A stretch of 64,000 nucleotides of DNA from Ignavibacteria bacterium (GTDB lineage Bacteria > Bacteroidota > Ignavibacteria > Kapaibacteriales > UBA2268). The notes below the pieces were generated by a model, which saw only the letters and a program-made list of their open reading frames with translations, was not told where the DNA came from and searched no databases. This document shows positions 52,804 through 60,596 of this stretch, piece after piece. The stretch covers positions 21,920-85,919 of the forward strand of contig JAERMQ010000017.1 in the NCBI GenBank assembly GCA_016844745.1, written 5' to 3'. The position numbers were made by a program, and so were the translations under genes. How positions within the stretch are numbered: the first letter of the stretch is position 1; every line of letters begins with the position of its first letter.

Positions 52804-54012
52804 TTTTTCATTAATATTATTTCTTCTCAGGATTAATATTCCAACAAGAAATATTATTAGATGAGAAAAAAATAATACATTATGAATTCCTGGAATTTCG
52901 ATTTGAATTTCCCTTAACGGTATAATCCAATCAGGAAAATAAAGCCATGATAGTTTTGATATAATCACTACAAAAACAATTATACCAAACTTTTTTATAC
53001 CTGAAAACCGGGAATAGATTGTTAGAAGCAATATGATAATTGATGGTAAGTAATAAATACTATGTTGTCTCCAGGTAATCGGTGAGCTTAAAATCATCGT
53101 AACAATTAACGGTAAAATTACTAAATATTGATTTTCTGTTTTGTATTTTTTTATTACTAATATTGAAATGGCAAGGAATGTAATAGAAGCAGAGGATGAT
53201 AAAATTTTTGCTGATAGTCCATATCCGAACATTCTTGAAAAAAATCCTAAAAACGAACAGTTCCCCAACTCGTTGATACTACCAAGTCCTGCTACAAATC
53301 CGCTATCAGAGACCTCCCGCAGATAAGTTATATAATTTAACCACTGATTCCATGCTCCTGCGGTTATGGTTACAAGGAATATCACAATAACGGTTGCGGC
53401 AAACCCTGCCACTACTCTGTATTGTTTTTCAATTATAAAATAAATAAGCAGAATAGCAGGTGACATCTTAATCATAGCAGCCAATCCAAGCAAACCACCC
53501 GCTAAGAAATCTTTTTTATTTTTCGCAAAGTGAAATGAAAGAAAAAACAGGAGAAGGATAATAAAGTCAACTTGCCCTGTAAAAAGAATGAAATTATAGG
53601 GGAGAGCTATAACTGCAGCGGCTGTGGCAGCAACAATTACATAGTGAGAAATCCCTTTGAATGCGGGAAATTCTTTTAATTGAAAAAAAATAATTAATAA
53701 AATACTGATAAAAATAATAATATTCGCTGTAGTCCAAGCCCCCTGGGCTATTTGGGGGCTAAGTGATGAAAAAGGATTTAATATTACTGCTAAAACCGGT
53801 GTATAAATATACGGAAAAACATAAACTGAGTCTTTTGCACTCAGTTCATTCAATTTATGAAAGTCGTAAATATTAACATTCTGGTTGACTGCCTTTGCCG
53901 AGTAATAGAAAGAGGCAAAATCCAATTTGATATCCTCACGGAAAAAATACTTGCATCCCCATAAAATAATAGCAATTATAAAAAGCGAAATTAATCGGTT
54001 ATTTTTCATCAT
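52789..54012 (-). CDS. GT87/DUF2029-like polytopic membrane glycosyltransferase
   Basis: 407 residues with about 10 hydrophobic helices. DFASFYYSAKAVNQNVNIYD near the N terminus contains the acidic and Y-x-x-A pattern of the GT87 (DUF2029) family, whose members use polyprenyl-phosphate sugars on the outer side of the inner membrane. GLLGLAAMIKMSPAILLIYF and TWRQHSIYYLPSIIILLL fit the family. The acceptor is unknown. It is monocistronic. Confidence 0.82.
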   Translation of the reverse strand: MMKNNRLISLFIIAIILWGCKYFFREDIKLDFASFYYSAKAVNQNVNIYDFHKLNELSAKDSVYVFPYIYTPVLAVILNPFSSLSPQIAQGAWTTANIIIFISILLIIFFQLKEFPAFKGISHYVIVAATAAAVIALPYNFILFTGQVDFIILLLFFLSFHFAKNKKDFLAGGLLGLAAMIKMSPAILLIYFIIEKQYRVVAGFAATVIVIFLVTITAGAWNQWLNYITYLREVSDSGFVAGLGSINELGNCSFLGFFSRMFGYGLSAKILSSSASITFLAISILVIKKYKTENQYLVILPLIVTMILSSPITWRQHSIYYLPSIIILLLTIYSRFSGIKKFGIIVFVVIISKLSWLYFPDWIIPLREIQIEIPGIHNVLFFSHLIIFLVGILILRRNNINEKSTFS

Positions 54013-54064
54013 ATCTGTTTATGATAATAATTATATAAATTCCATATTAAATTGTCATAAATTA

Positions 54065-54121
54065 ACAGACAAGAATGTCTGTCCTACTGAATTCTTGAAA
54101 AGTTAGACATTCTTGTCTGAC
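54065..54121. repeat. Inverted repeat with ACAGACAAGAATGTCTGT core
   Basis: ACAGACAAGAATGTCTGT and TTAGACATTCTTGTCTGA face each other across 20 bases. The core equals that of the 13.8 kb hairpin. The remaining 300 bases of this gap are AT-rich; AGGAGG sits 5 bases before the next gene. Confidence 0.82.
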
Positions 54122-54432
54122 ATTAAAATGTCATTTCAAAATGGAATATGTATTATGATATAATCCAATATTCTATGAAACAACGCTTAGTTAGATAAAG
54201 AAACAATAAAAAAACAAAATTATGCAAACATTTGATAAATTATTTCTTACTAAAAATAATTTCTTTGACATTTTGAGAAATTTTAATAATTTGTTTTGTG
54301 GATTTTAACGTTATCCAAGGATAATTGATGCTTCAGCAGGTTAACCGAATCTTAAAAATGAAAAAGGAATGACAGTTATTAGAACTAAATTTCATTTAAT
54401 AATTTTTTTTTAAAAATAATTAGGAGGTTGGA

Positions 54433-55017
54433 ATGAAATTTTCAATTGTTCATCAGGAAAATTACTCTCGCGGAGAGTTGCTGCTGCGAACTTTTCTCGG
54501 CTTTTTTTATATTGTTATCCCGCATGGCTTTTTATTATTTTTTTTGGAGATATGGAGCGCCATATTAAGTTTTATTTCCTGGTGGATTATTCTGTTTACC
54601 GGAAAATATCCTCAGTCTTTTTTCGAATTTCAGGAAGGATTAGTTCGATGGTCAGTGCGTGTTAGCGCAAGATTTTATAATCTTTGCGATGGCTATCCGG
54701 CTTTCGGCATTAGCGCTACTGATGATAAAACGGAATTTAATATCGAGTACCCTGAATCATCAAGCCGCGGATTACTACTGCTCCGAATATTCTTCGGATT
54801 TATTTACGTTTTAATACCGCATGGTTTCCTGTTGTTTTTCTATGGTATTTGGGTTATGATACTTGCATTCATTGCTTTTTGGGTTGTGCTATTTACCGGA
54901 AATTATCCCATATCCTGGCATGAGACCCTAATTTCGTATATTAGATGGAATTTAAGAGTTACCCTGTATATGAAATTTATGACGGATGTTTATCCCCCTT
55001 TTAATGGAAAAGAGTAA
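54433..55017 (+). CDS. DUF4389-like membrane protein (two repeats)
   Basis: 194 residues made of two similar halves: SRGELLLRTFLGFFYIVIPH...IILFTGKYPQSFFEFQEGLV and SRGLLLLRIFFGFIYVLIPH...VVLFTGNYPISWHETLISYI. Each has two hydrophobic helices and ends in an R-W-x-x-R-V segment, as in DUF4389 proteins. AGGAGG lies just upstream of the ATG. It is followed at once by the DUF4870-like gene, the M48 protease and the HhH gene, all tightly spaced. Confidence 0.83.
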   Translation: MKFSIVHQENYSRGELLLRTFLGFFYIVIPHGFLLFFLEIWSAILSFISWWIILFTGKYPQSFFEFQEGLVRWSVRVSARFYNLCDGYPAFGISATDDKTEFNIEYPESSSRGLLLLRIFFGFIYVLIPHGFLLFFYGIWVMILAFIAFWVVLFTGNYPISWHETLISYIRWNLRVTLYMKFMTDVYPPFNGKE

Positions 55018-55018
55018 A

Positions 55019-55657
55019 ATGGTAAATGAAAAAGAATATACTTCTGATTTGGTAAGTCAGGAAAATACTGAGACTGTAATACCTCTTGATAATATTCAGC
55101 ACAAAATTATTACCGATAGTAAAGATAATGATAATAACTTATCGAAAGCATTAGTAGAATCCGAATTCCCGGGTGATTACTACCCAATTCCTCAACCGGA
55201 AGAAATTACTCAAAGGGAACGCGAAGATGCAATGGGTGCATATCTCATGATGTTTGCTTCAATAGCAATCGGACTCCCTTTGCCAATATTTAATTTAATT
55301 GCATCGATAGTTTATTATTTCACTAATCGACAGAAAAGCCGTTTTGTCCGGTTTCATGCATTCCAGGCTCTTATTAGTTCGATTTTAATTAATATAATCA
55401 ATGCCGTTGCTGTTATATGGCTCATCGGCATCTACTTTTTCCAGGCTTGGGAATTGGACAAACCGGCAAATGGATTTTTCCTGATGTCGATATTAATTAA
55501 TATCTTTTACTTCGTGATTAATATAGCAGCAGCCATTAAAGCAAAATCCGGCAGAATGTACTATATTCCGTTTTTCGGAAGGATTTCTTATGATAGAATT
55601 TTCAAAAACCGTATGAGAAGCGCTACAGAGGATATTATCAATAAACCACCTAATTGA
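55019..55657 (+). CDS. DUF4870-like membrane protein
   Basis: The ATG one base after the previous stop is preferred; an in-frame ATG at 55004 inside that gene is possible. A polar, acidic N terminus of about 80 residues precedes EDAMGAYLMMFASIAIGLPLP and SRFVRFHAFQALISSIL, which mark the DUF4870 (Tic20-like) fold with three to four helices. The C-terminal end is basic. Function unknown. Confidence 0.78.
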   Translation: MVNEKEYTSDLVSQENTETVIPLDNIQHKIITDSKDNDNNLSKALVESEFPGDYYPIPQPEEITQREREDAMGAYLMMFASIAIGLPLPIFNLIASIVYYFTNRQKSRFVRFHAFQALISSILINIINAVAVIWLIGIYFFQAWELDKPANGFFLMSILINIFYFVINIAAAIKAKSGRMYYIPFFGRISYDRIFKNRMRSATEDIINKPPN

Positions 55658-55661
55658 AAAA

Positions 55662-56504
55662 ATGAAAAAAAGAACCTGGCTCGAACTTTTATTAATTTTG
55701 ATTCTAATTATAGCCTCATGGTTAGGATTCAGTTATTTGCCTGTTTTTACCGGACAGGATACAATTCCGGTATCAATCGAACAGGAAGAAAAGTTAGGCA
55801 AATTCATGGTTGATGATGTTTTAAGTAAAAATCCCGATTTCAAACCCCTGCAATCTGAGTTTATTGATTCTTGTATCTGGGTAATAAAGAACCGTTTGCA
55901 GAAAGCAGTAGGACAAACCGAATACGATTACAAAATTATTGTTACAAACAATCCTCAAATCAATGCTGCAGCCCTACCCGGAGGTTATATTATTGTATTT
56001 TCCGGATTGATTGAATTTACTGAAAATCCCGAGGAATTGGCTTCAGTTCTTGCACATGAAATAGGACACATCGAGAAACGGCATATTATTTCCCGTCTTA
56101 CAAAGGAAATCGGACTTAATGTATTATTATCGGGAGATAAGGCAGCCATCGGTTCAATTTTCAGGATGGCATCTTCAACTGCATTCGATAGGCGTCAGGA
56201 AAAAGAAGCAGATATTTTTTCTTTGGAATTAATGTCAAAAGCAAAAATAAATCCGCATATTCTCGGTACGTTCTTCTCCAGATTGGAAAGTAAATTACAC
56301 AGTCCAAACGGCTCGATGGAAATATTATCTACTCACCCGTTTAATAATTCAAGAATAAAAGCTGCTTATGAATTTAAAATCAGCAATGATTTCAAAGCTG
56401 ATACTTTCACAATTAATTGGCAGAAATTAAAAAATGTAATAAAAGCTGAAATAGATAGGCAATATGATGATGCAGAAACACAAAGAAATGAAGCAGACAA
56501 ATAA
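55662..56504 (+). CDS. M48-family metalloprotease
   Basis: An N-terminal membrane helix (LELLLILILIIASWLGFSYL) anchors a periplasmic or cytoplasmic-face protease. The zinc motif is VLAHEIGHIEKRH (H132, E133, H136), with the third ligand in RRQEKEADIFSLELM (E182). INAAALPGGYIIVFSGLIE precedes the motif as in BepA/HtpX relatives. The last 45 residues carry a charged tail overlapping the next gene by 41 bases. It probably takes part in envelope quality control. Confidence 0.9.
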   Translation: MKKRTWLELLLILILIIASWLGFSYLPVFTGQDTIPVSIEQEEKLGKFMVDDVLSKNPDFKPLQSEFIDSCIWVIKNRLQKAVGQTEYDYKIIVTNNPQINAAALPGGYIIVFSGLIEFTENPEELASVLAHEIGHIEKRHIISRLTKEIGLNVLLSGDKAAIGSIFRMASSTAFDRRQEKEADIFSLELMSKAKINPHILGTFFSRLESKLHSPNGSMEILSTHPFNNSRIKAAYEFKISNDFKADTFTINWQKLKNVIKAEIDRQYDDAETQRNEADK

Positions 56505-56793
56505 TAAAACTGTGATAAAATCACCCGATGAAAATAAAAATGAAATCCTGAAGCAATTTCAAATTATTCCCGGAGTAGGCAAATCAATTGCCGTCGATTT
56601 ATGGGATTTGGGCTACCGCTCAGTTGCCGAAATTAAAAATGAATCACCCGAAAAGATGTATGAGAAATCCTGCGAATTAGAAGGAGTGAGAATAGACAGG
56701 TGCTTGCTGTATGTATATAAATGTGCTGTTTATTTTGCTTCCAATTCGGTGCATGACCCGGAGCTTTTGAAATGGTGGAATTGGAAAAGCTAA
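56464..56793 (+). CDS. Helix-hairpin-helix protein, Cdd1-like
   Basis: 109 residues or slightly fewer, since three ATGs run in a row at the start. LKQFQIIPGVGKSIAVDLWDLGYRSVAEI is a helix-hairpin-helix motif; CELEGVRIDRCLLYVYKCAVYFAS matches the Cdd1 (pathogenicity locus) family. DNA binding is likely, role unknown. It overlaps the M48 gene in another frame, and its TAA begins a 34-unit heptamer array. Confidence 0.83.
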   Translation: MMMQKHKEMKQTNNKTVIKSPDENKNEILKQFQIIPGVGKSIAVDLWDLGYRSVAEIKNESPEKMYEKSCELEGVRIDRCLLYVYKCAVYFASNSVHDPELLKWWNWKS

Positions 56794-57028
56794 TTACGAA
56801 TTACGAATTATGAATTCTGAATTATGAATGCTGAATGCTGAATGCTGAATTCTGAATGACGAATTATGAATGACGAATTAAGAATGCTGAATGTTGAATG
56901 CTGAATGTTGAATGCTGAATTCTGAATTCTGAATGACGAATTAAGAATGCTGAATGTTGAATGCTGAATTCTGAATGCTGAATTCTGAATGTTGAATGCT
57001 GAATTCTGAATGCTGAATTATGAATTAT
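56791..57028. repeat. 34-unit heptamer array reaching exactly from one stop codon to another
   Basis: TAATTAC then 33 units beginning GAATT or GAATG (GAATTCT, GAATGCT, GAATGTT, GAATGAC, GAATTAT). The first unit starts with the stop codon of the HhH gene. The last unit contains the complement of the stop codon of the convergent S23-type gene. The unit boundary never slips. Confidence 0.95.
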
Positions 57029-57393
57029 TGTTTTCCAATTTTATTTTCTCTTGTTGTTAGTAAAATACTATTAATTATTTTAAGAATTTCATCACAATCT
57101 TTTTTTATTGAATTGAAAGATTTTTCATCAATAAAAAGTGTATCTTTTAATAAATTAAGCCAATAAGCTGTTTCCCTTATTTCCTTGGCTGATATACTAA
57201 ATTTGTGAATAAAGTCAGAATTGGATTCAGCGGATTGAGCTTCATTAATGTTGGCTCCGATTGAAGTTCCACTTCTAAGGATTTGTTTAGAAATAACATA
57301 TTCTTTTTTGTCATCAACTAAATACTTATACAATTTTATAATTCTAACAGCAAATTTATAAGACTTATTTACAATTACGTTTTCTTTTTTCAC
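57025..57393 (-). CDS. Four-helix-bundle protein, S23/IVS type (second copy)
   Basis: 122 residues: YKFAVRIIKLYKYLVD, KQILRSGTSIGANINEAQSA and DFIHKFSISAKEIRETAYWL match the S23 family. It is clearly distinct from the 50.8 kb copy. It stands between two heptamer arrays whose units are complementary (GAATTCT/GAATGCT on one side, ATTCAGA/ATTCATC on the other), so the whole gene can be drawn as the loop of a long imperfect stem. Confidence 0.9.
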   Translation of the reverse strand: MKKENVIVNKSYKFAVRIIKLYKYLVDDKKEYVISKQILRSGTSIGANINEAQSAESNSDFIHKFSISAKEIRETAYWLNLLKDTLFIDEKSFNSIKKDCDEILKIINSILLTTRENKIGKQ

Positions 57394-57418
57394 ATTAATC
57401 CTCTTTTATTAAAATCTA

Positions 57419-57502
57419 ATTCATCATTCAGAATTCATCATTCAGAATTCAGAATTCAGAATTCAGAATTCAGAATTCATCATTCAGAATTCAGAATTCA
57501 GA
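57419..57502. repeat. Heptamer array ATTCAGA/ATTCATC x12 containing the fbp stop codon
   Basis: Twelve plus-strand units; on the fbp strand they read TCTGAAT. The fbp stop TGA is inside the array. The array is complementary to the array on the other side of the S23-type gene. Confidence 0.93.
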
Positions 57503-58505
57503 ATTTTATATTCTCAATATCCTTCACATTCTCCGGGCTTCCTATAAATAGCGGTGTTCTTTGATGAATAGATTCAGGCGTTATCTCGAGAATCCGGTTT
57601 CTTCCGTCGGATGCCCTGCCGCCTGCCTGTTCGATAATCATAGCAAGCGGATTGGCTTCGTAAAACAGGCGTAGCTTACCATTTGGTTTATCATTTTCAG
57701 CGGGGAATAAATAAATGCCGCCATATAGCATTGTTCTGTGAATATCGGCTGCCGATGTGGCATAGTAGCGTAATTTGCAGGATTCACCGGTAGGAGGATT
57801 CTTTAAATCATCAATAAATTTTCGTACTCTGGCATCCCATTTGAAATAATTAGCTTCATTACATGAGTAATACCAGCCTCGTTCCGGGATGCGAATGTTA
57901 TCATTGGTTAATAAGAATTCATCGCTTTGAGGGTCATAAGTGAATGAATGAACGCCATTTCCCGTTGTAAATACTAAAATTGTACTCCCGGAATAAATAA
58001 TATATCCGGCAGCAATCTGGGAAATGCCGGGTTGTAGCGCATCTTCAATAGTTATTGTAGCGTTTGAATGTGTGTCTAATCGTTTATAAATTGAGAATAT
58101 TGTGCCGAGTGTACCGTTCACATCAAAATTTGTTGAACCGTCCAAAGGGTCAAAAGCGATAATGTATTTCCCTCTGCAAGTTTTATCCAACAATGTGACT
58201 AATTCTTCGGATTCTTCCGAAATCATAGCGCAGATAAGCCCGGTATTACTAAGATTTTTGATGATAATATCATTGGCATAGTCGTCTATTTTTCTAACCG
58301 TATCGCCATGAATATTAATCCTGCCTGTCGTACCTAAAATATTATTTATTCCAGCCCTACGCACTTTCGCTTCTATCATAAGCGAAGTATTCAATAATTC
58401 GTAAATAATTTTTGAGAAATCAATTTCCGTATCGAAAGAACTGAATTCATTTTCTTCGATGAATTTCTTAAGGGTTTTCTGTTTAATATTATCTAATGCT
58501 ACCAT
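57498..58505 (-). CDS. fbp: Fructose-1,6-bisphosphatase, class I
   Basis: A gluconeogenic enzyme that removes the 1-phosphate. The metal and substrate motif is YIIAFDPLDGSTNFDVNGTLGTIF, with SEESEEL upstream. RYYATSAADIHRTMLYGGIYLFPA and PNGKLRLFYEANPLAMIIEQAGG complete the class I pattern. 335 residues is normal. Its stop codon lies in a heptamer array. Together with pgi in this window it supports sugar phosphate metabolism. Confidence 0.97.
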   Translation of the reverse strand: MVALDNIKQKTLKKFIEENEFSSFDTEIDFSKIIYELLNTSLMIEAKVRRAGINNILGTTGRINIHGDTVRKIDDYANDIIIKNLSNTGLICAMISEESEELVTLLDKTCRGKYIIAFDPLDGSTNFDVNGTLGTIFSIYKRLDTHSNATITIEDALQPGISQIAAGYIIYSGSTILVFTTGNGVHSFTYDPQSDEFLLTNDNIRIPERGWYYSCNEANYFKWDARVRKFIDDLKNPPTGESCKLRYYATSAADIHRTMLYGGIYLFPAENDKPNGKLRLFYEANPLAMIIEQAGGRASDGRNRILEITPESIHQRTPLFIGSPENVKDIENIKF

Positions 58506-58648
58506 TTTGCAATTTATATAAACTCCTAAATTAATGAAGTTTTAAGAAATAATTTTGAATTTTTATTTTGTACTTTATTTTAATGGAGGATAGATAATTT
58601 AAAGATGTCAATCCTGCTAATGAGAATGTGTGAAAATCTGCTTTGGCT

Positions 58649-58842
58649 GTCATTCTGAGCAAAGCGAAGAATCTTCTTACAAATTCTGATATATTTAATA
58701 TTTAATAGCTTCCCAAGACTCTTAAATCCAATTTGGAAGAATGTATTATTTTTGATGATTACGAAAGAAGATAATTATAACTTTACTTCGATACTACATT
58801 CATCCTGTATTGAAGAAGATTCTTCGCTTCGCTCAGAATGAC
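58649..58842. repeat. Long inverted-repeat element, GTCATTCTGAGCAAAGCG type
   Basis: 30-base arms (GTCATTCTGAGCAAAGCGAA... / ...TTCGCTCAGAATGAC) hold about 130 bases of AT-rich centre, longer than other members of this family. It lies in the 499-base gap between fbp and the next genes; nothing else is recognised there. Confidence 0.83.
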
Positions 58843-59004
58843 AATCTTCTTAACATATGTATTACACCATTCGAATCAATGATTTTTTTATCTTTAGGTT
58901 CCTTTTACCTCTTTTTTTTTTCTTATCATTATTTCTCTTTATATTTGTTGTTTTTTTAGAAATTGTTATTGATTTCTGCTTATTTGAATTGATTATTAAA
59001 ATAA

Positions 59005-59412
59005 ATGAAATTATTATTACTGCTTTCGGGCAACAAGGACAGGTTACTTACAAGTCATAATCTTGAATCTGCAGATTTCGATGTAATCAAGCTGGATGAG
59101 AAAGAATTAGCAAAACCCCTCAAAATGATTCGCCTGATTAAAAGCAAGCGCTGGGATGCGATTTACTTCGGTACAATCGAAAATATCCTTCAAAGATTCC
59201 ATTTCCTTATGAAGCTTTATATCTTATTTTCTTATCCAAAGCAAGGCTCCATCATAGATGAATCCGGTAATGAAGAAAAATATTTATTATCAGAATTTCT
59301 TTTCTTTCAATGCCCTAAAGCATTCTTCGAAATCATATACAGTATGTTCGTTATTGTTTATTATTACATCAAATTACCGATTATCAGATGTCATTACGTA
59401 AAGAAGCATTGA
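59005..59412 (+). CDS. Small protein encoded before a glycosyltransferase
   Basis: 135 residues. MKLLLLLSGNKDRLLTSHNL looks like the first strand-loop-helix of a Rossmann-type (glycosyltransferase) domain rather than a signal peptide. IRLIKSKRWDAIYFGTIENI continues it. The C-terminal third is a hydrophobic helix (FEIIYSMFVIVYYYIKLPII). The gene overlaps the glycosyltransferase gene by 25 bases in another frame. I do not recognise the family; a membrane-bound helper for the transferase is possible. Confidence 0.6.
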   Translation: MKLLLLLSGNKDRLLTSHNLESADFDVIKLDEKELAKPLKMIRLIKSKRWDAIYFGTIENILQRFHFLMKLYILFSYPKQGSIIDESGNEEKYLLSEFLFFQCPKAFFEIIYSMFVIVYYYIKLPIIRCHYVKKH

Positions 59413-60596
59413 AAGGCTTGTTCTGGAGGTCTGACTTTTACGGCGCTTCGACCGAAGGCGGGATGGCATCGATGCATCTGGGTCTTCTGACGGGTTTCAT
59501 AAAATTAGGACATACACCCGTATTTGCATCGAGCGGAAGGATGCGGCTTCCAGATGTAGTAAACTATTATTTTATTCCATACTCAAAACTACTGATGAAC
59601 CTTCCGGAAGTATTGAATCTACCCTATAATCGAAAAGTATCAAAAAGTTTAATAAAAATAATTGAAAAAGAGAAACCTGACTTTTTATATCAGCATCATG
59701 CCGATTTGAATTATTCCGGTACAATCCTGAAAAGAAAGCTTGGACTGCCCTTCATTCTGCAATGCGAGAGCGTTCAATACTGGGTTAAGAAAAATTGGGG
59801 AAAACTATATCTGAAGCATCATCTGAAATGGGCGGAGGAAATTCAGTGGGCAGCGGCTGATGCAATTTTCGTAGTTAGCGATAACGTAAAAAAAATGATG
59901 GTGGAACTCGGAGTCGATGAAAAGAAAATATACGTCAACCGAAGCAGCGTCAATCCTGATGTATTCTCACCTGAAATAGACGGAAGTGAGATTAGAAAAA
60001 AATTAGATATTGAATCAAATTTTGTAATTGGTTTTTCCGGTTCATTTGCTCAGTGGCATGGCGTCGAAGTGCTTGCTCAGGCTGTAAAATATATTTCAAA
60101 ATTAATTCCCAAGGCTAAGATATTATTTATTGGAGACGGATTATTGCGTCCTAAAATTGAAAGTATCATTAAGAATGATAATGTTGAAAAAAGTTGCATT
60201 CTTACAGGATTGGTTCCGTTTAACGAGATGCCGGATTATCTTGCAGCCTGTGATGTTTTAGTTACTCCATGCGTAAGAACAGGTGAAGGTTCGGAGTTCT
60301 TTAATTCACCAATAAAATTATACGAATATCTCAGCATGGGTAAGCCGGTTGTTGCAACAGATATTGGCGAACAAGGAGAGGTTATACAGCATTTAACTAA
60401 TGGAATGCTTTGCAGCGAGCAATCTCCCGAAGACCTTGCCGAAAGCATTAACTATATTTATAAAAATCCCGATTTTGCCGAAACAATTGCTGCAAATGCA
60501 CGTAAAACAGTATTGGATAAATACGACTGGAAATTAAATGCACAAAAAGTTATCGAAATCTATCACCAAATTATAAACAAAAAAAGAGGTAAATAA
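59388..60596 (+). CDS. Glycosyltransferase family 4 (GT-B fold)
   Basis: 402 residues. EGGMASMHLGLLTGFIKLGH opens the acceptor domain. The donor domain shows VIGFSGSFAQWHGVEVLAQA, AKILFIGDGLLRPKIE, and FNSPIKLYEYLSMGKPVVAT with the two Glu of the E-x7-E motif. It likely adds a sugar from a nucleotide donor to a lipid-linked or surface glycan in the cytoplasm. Its TAA overlaps the ATG of the next gene (TAATG). Confidence 0.92.
   Translation: MSLRKEALKGLFWRSDFYGASTEGGMASMHLGLLTGFIKLGHTPVFASSGRMRLPDVVNYYFIPYSKLLMNLPEVLNLPYNRKVSKSLIKIIEKEKPDFLYQHHADLNYSGTILKRKLGLPFILQCESVQYWVKKNWGKLYLKHHLKWAEEIQWAAADAIFVVSDNVKKMMVELGVDEKKIYVNRSSVNPDVFSPEIDGSEIRKKLDIESNFVIGFSGSFAQWHGVEVLAQAVKYISKLIPKAKILFIGDGLLRPKIESIIKNDNVEKSCILTGLVPFNEMPDYLAACDVLVTPCVRTGEGSEFFNSPIKLYEYLSMGKPVVATDIGEQGEVIQHLTNGMLCSEQSPEDLAESINYIYKNPDFAETIAANARKTVLDKYDWKLNAQKVIEIYHQIINKKRGK

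Noticed and set aside
58857..59060. 67-codon hydrophobic open frame
   Set aside because: Composition is that of AT-rich intergenic DNA (Phe/Ile/Leu runs), and it overlaps the better-supported gene at 59005.
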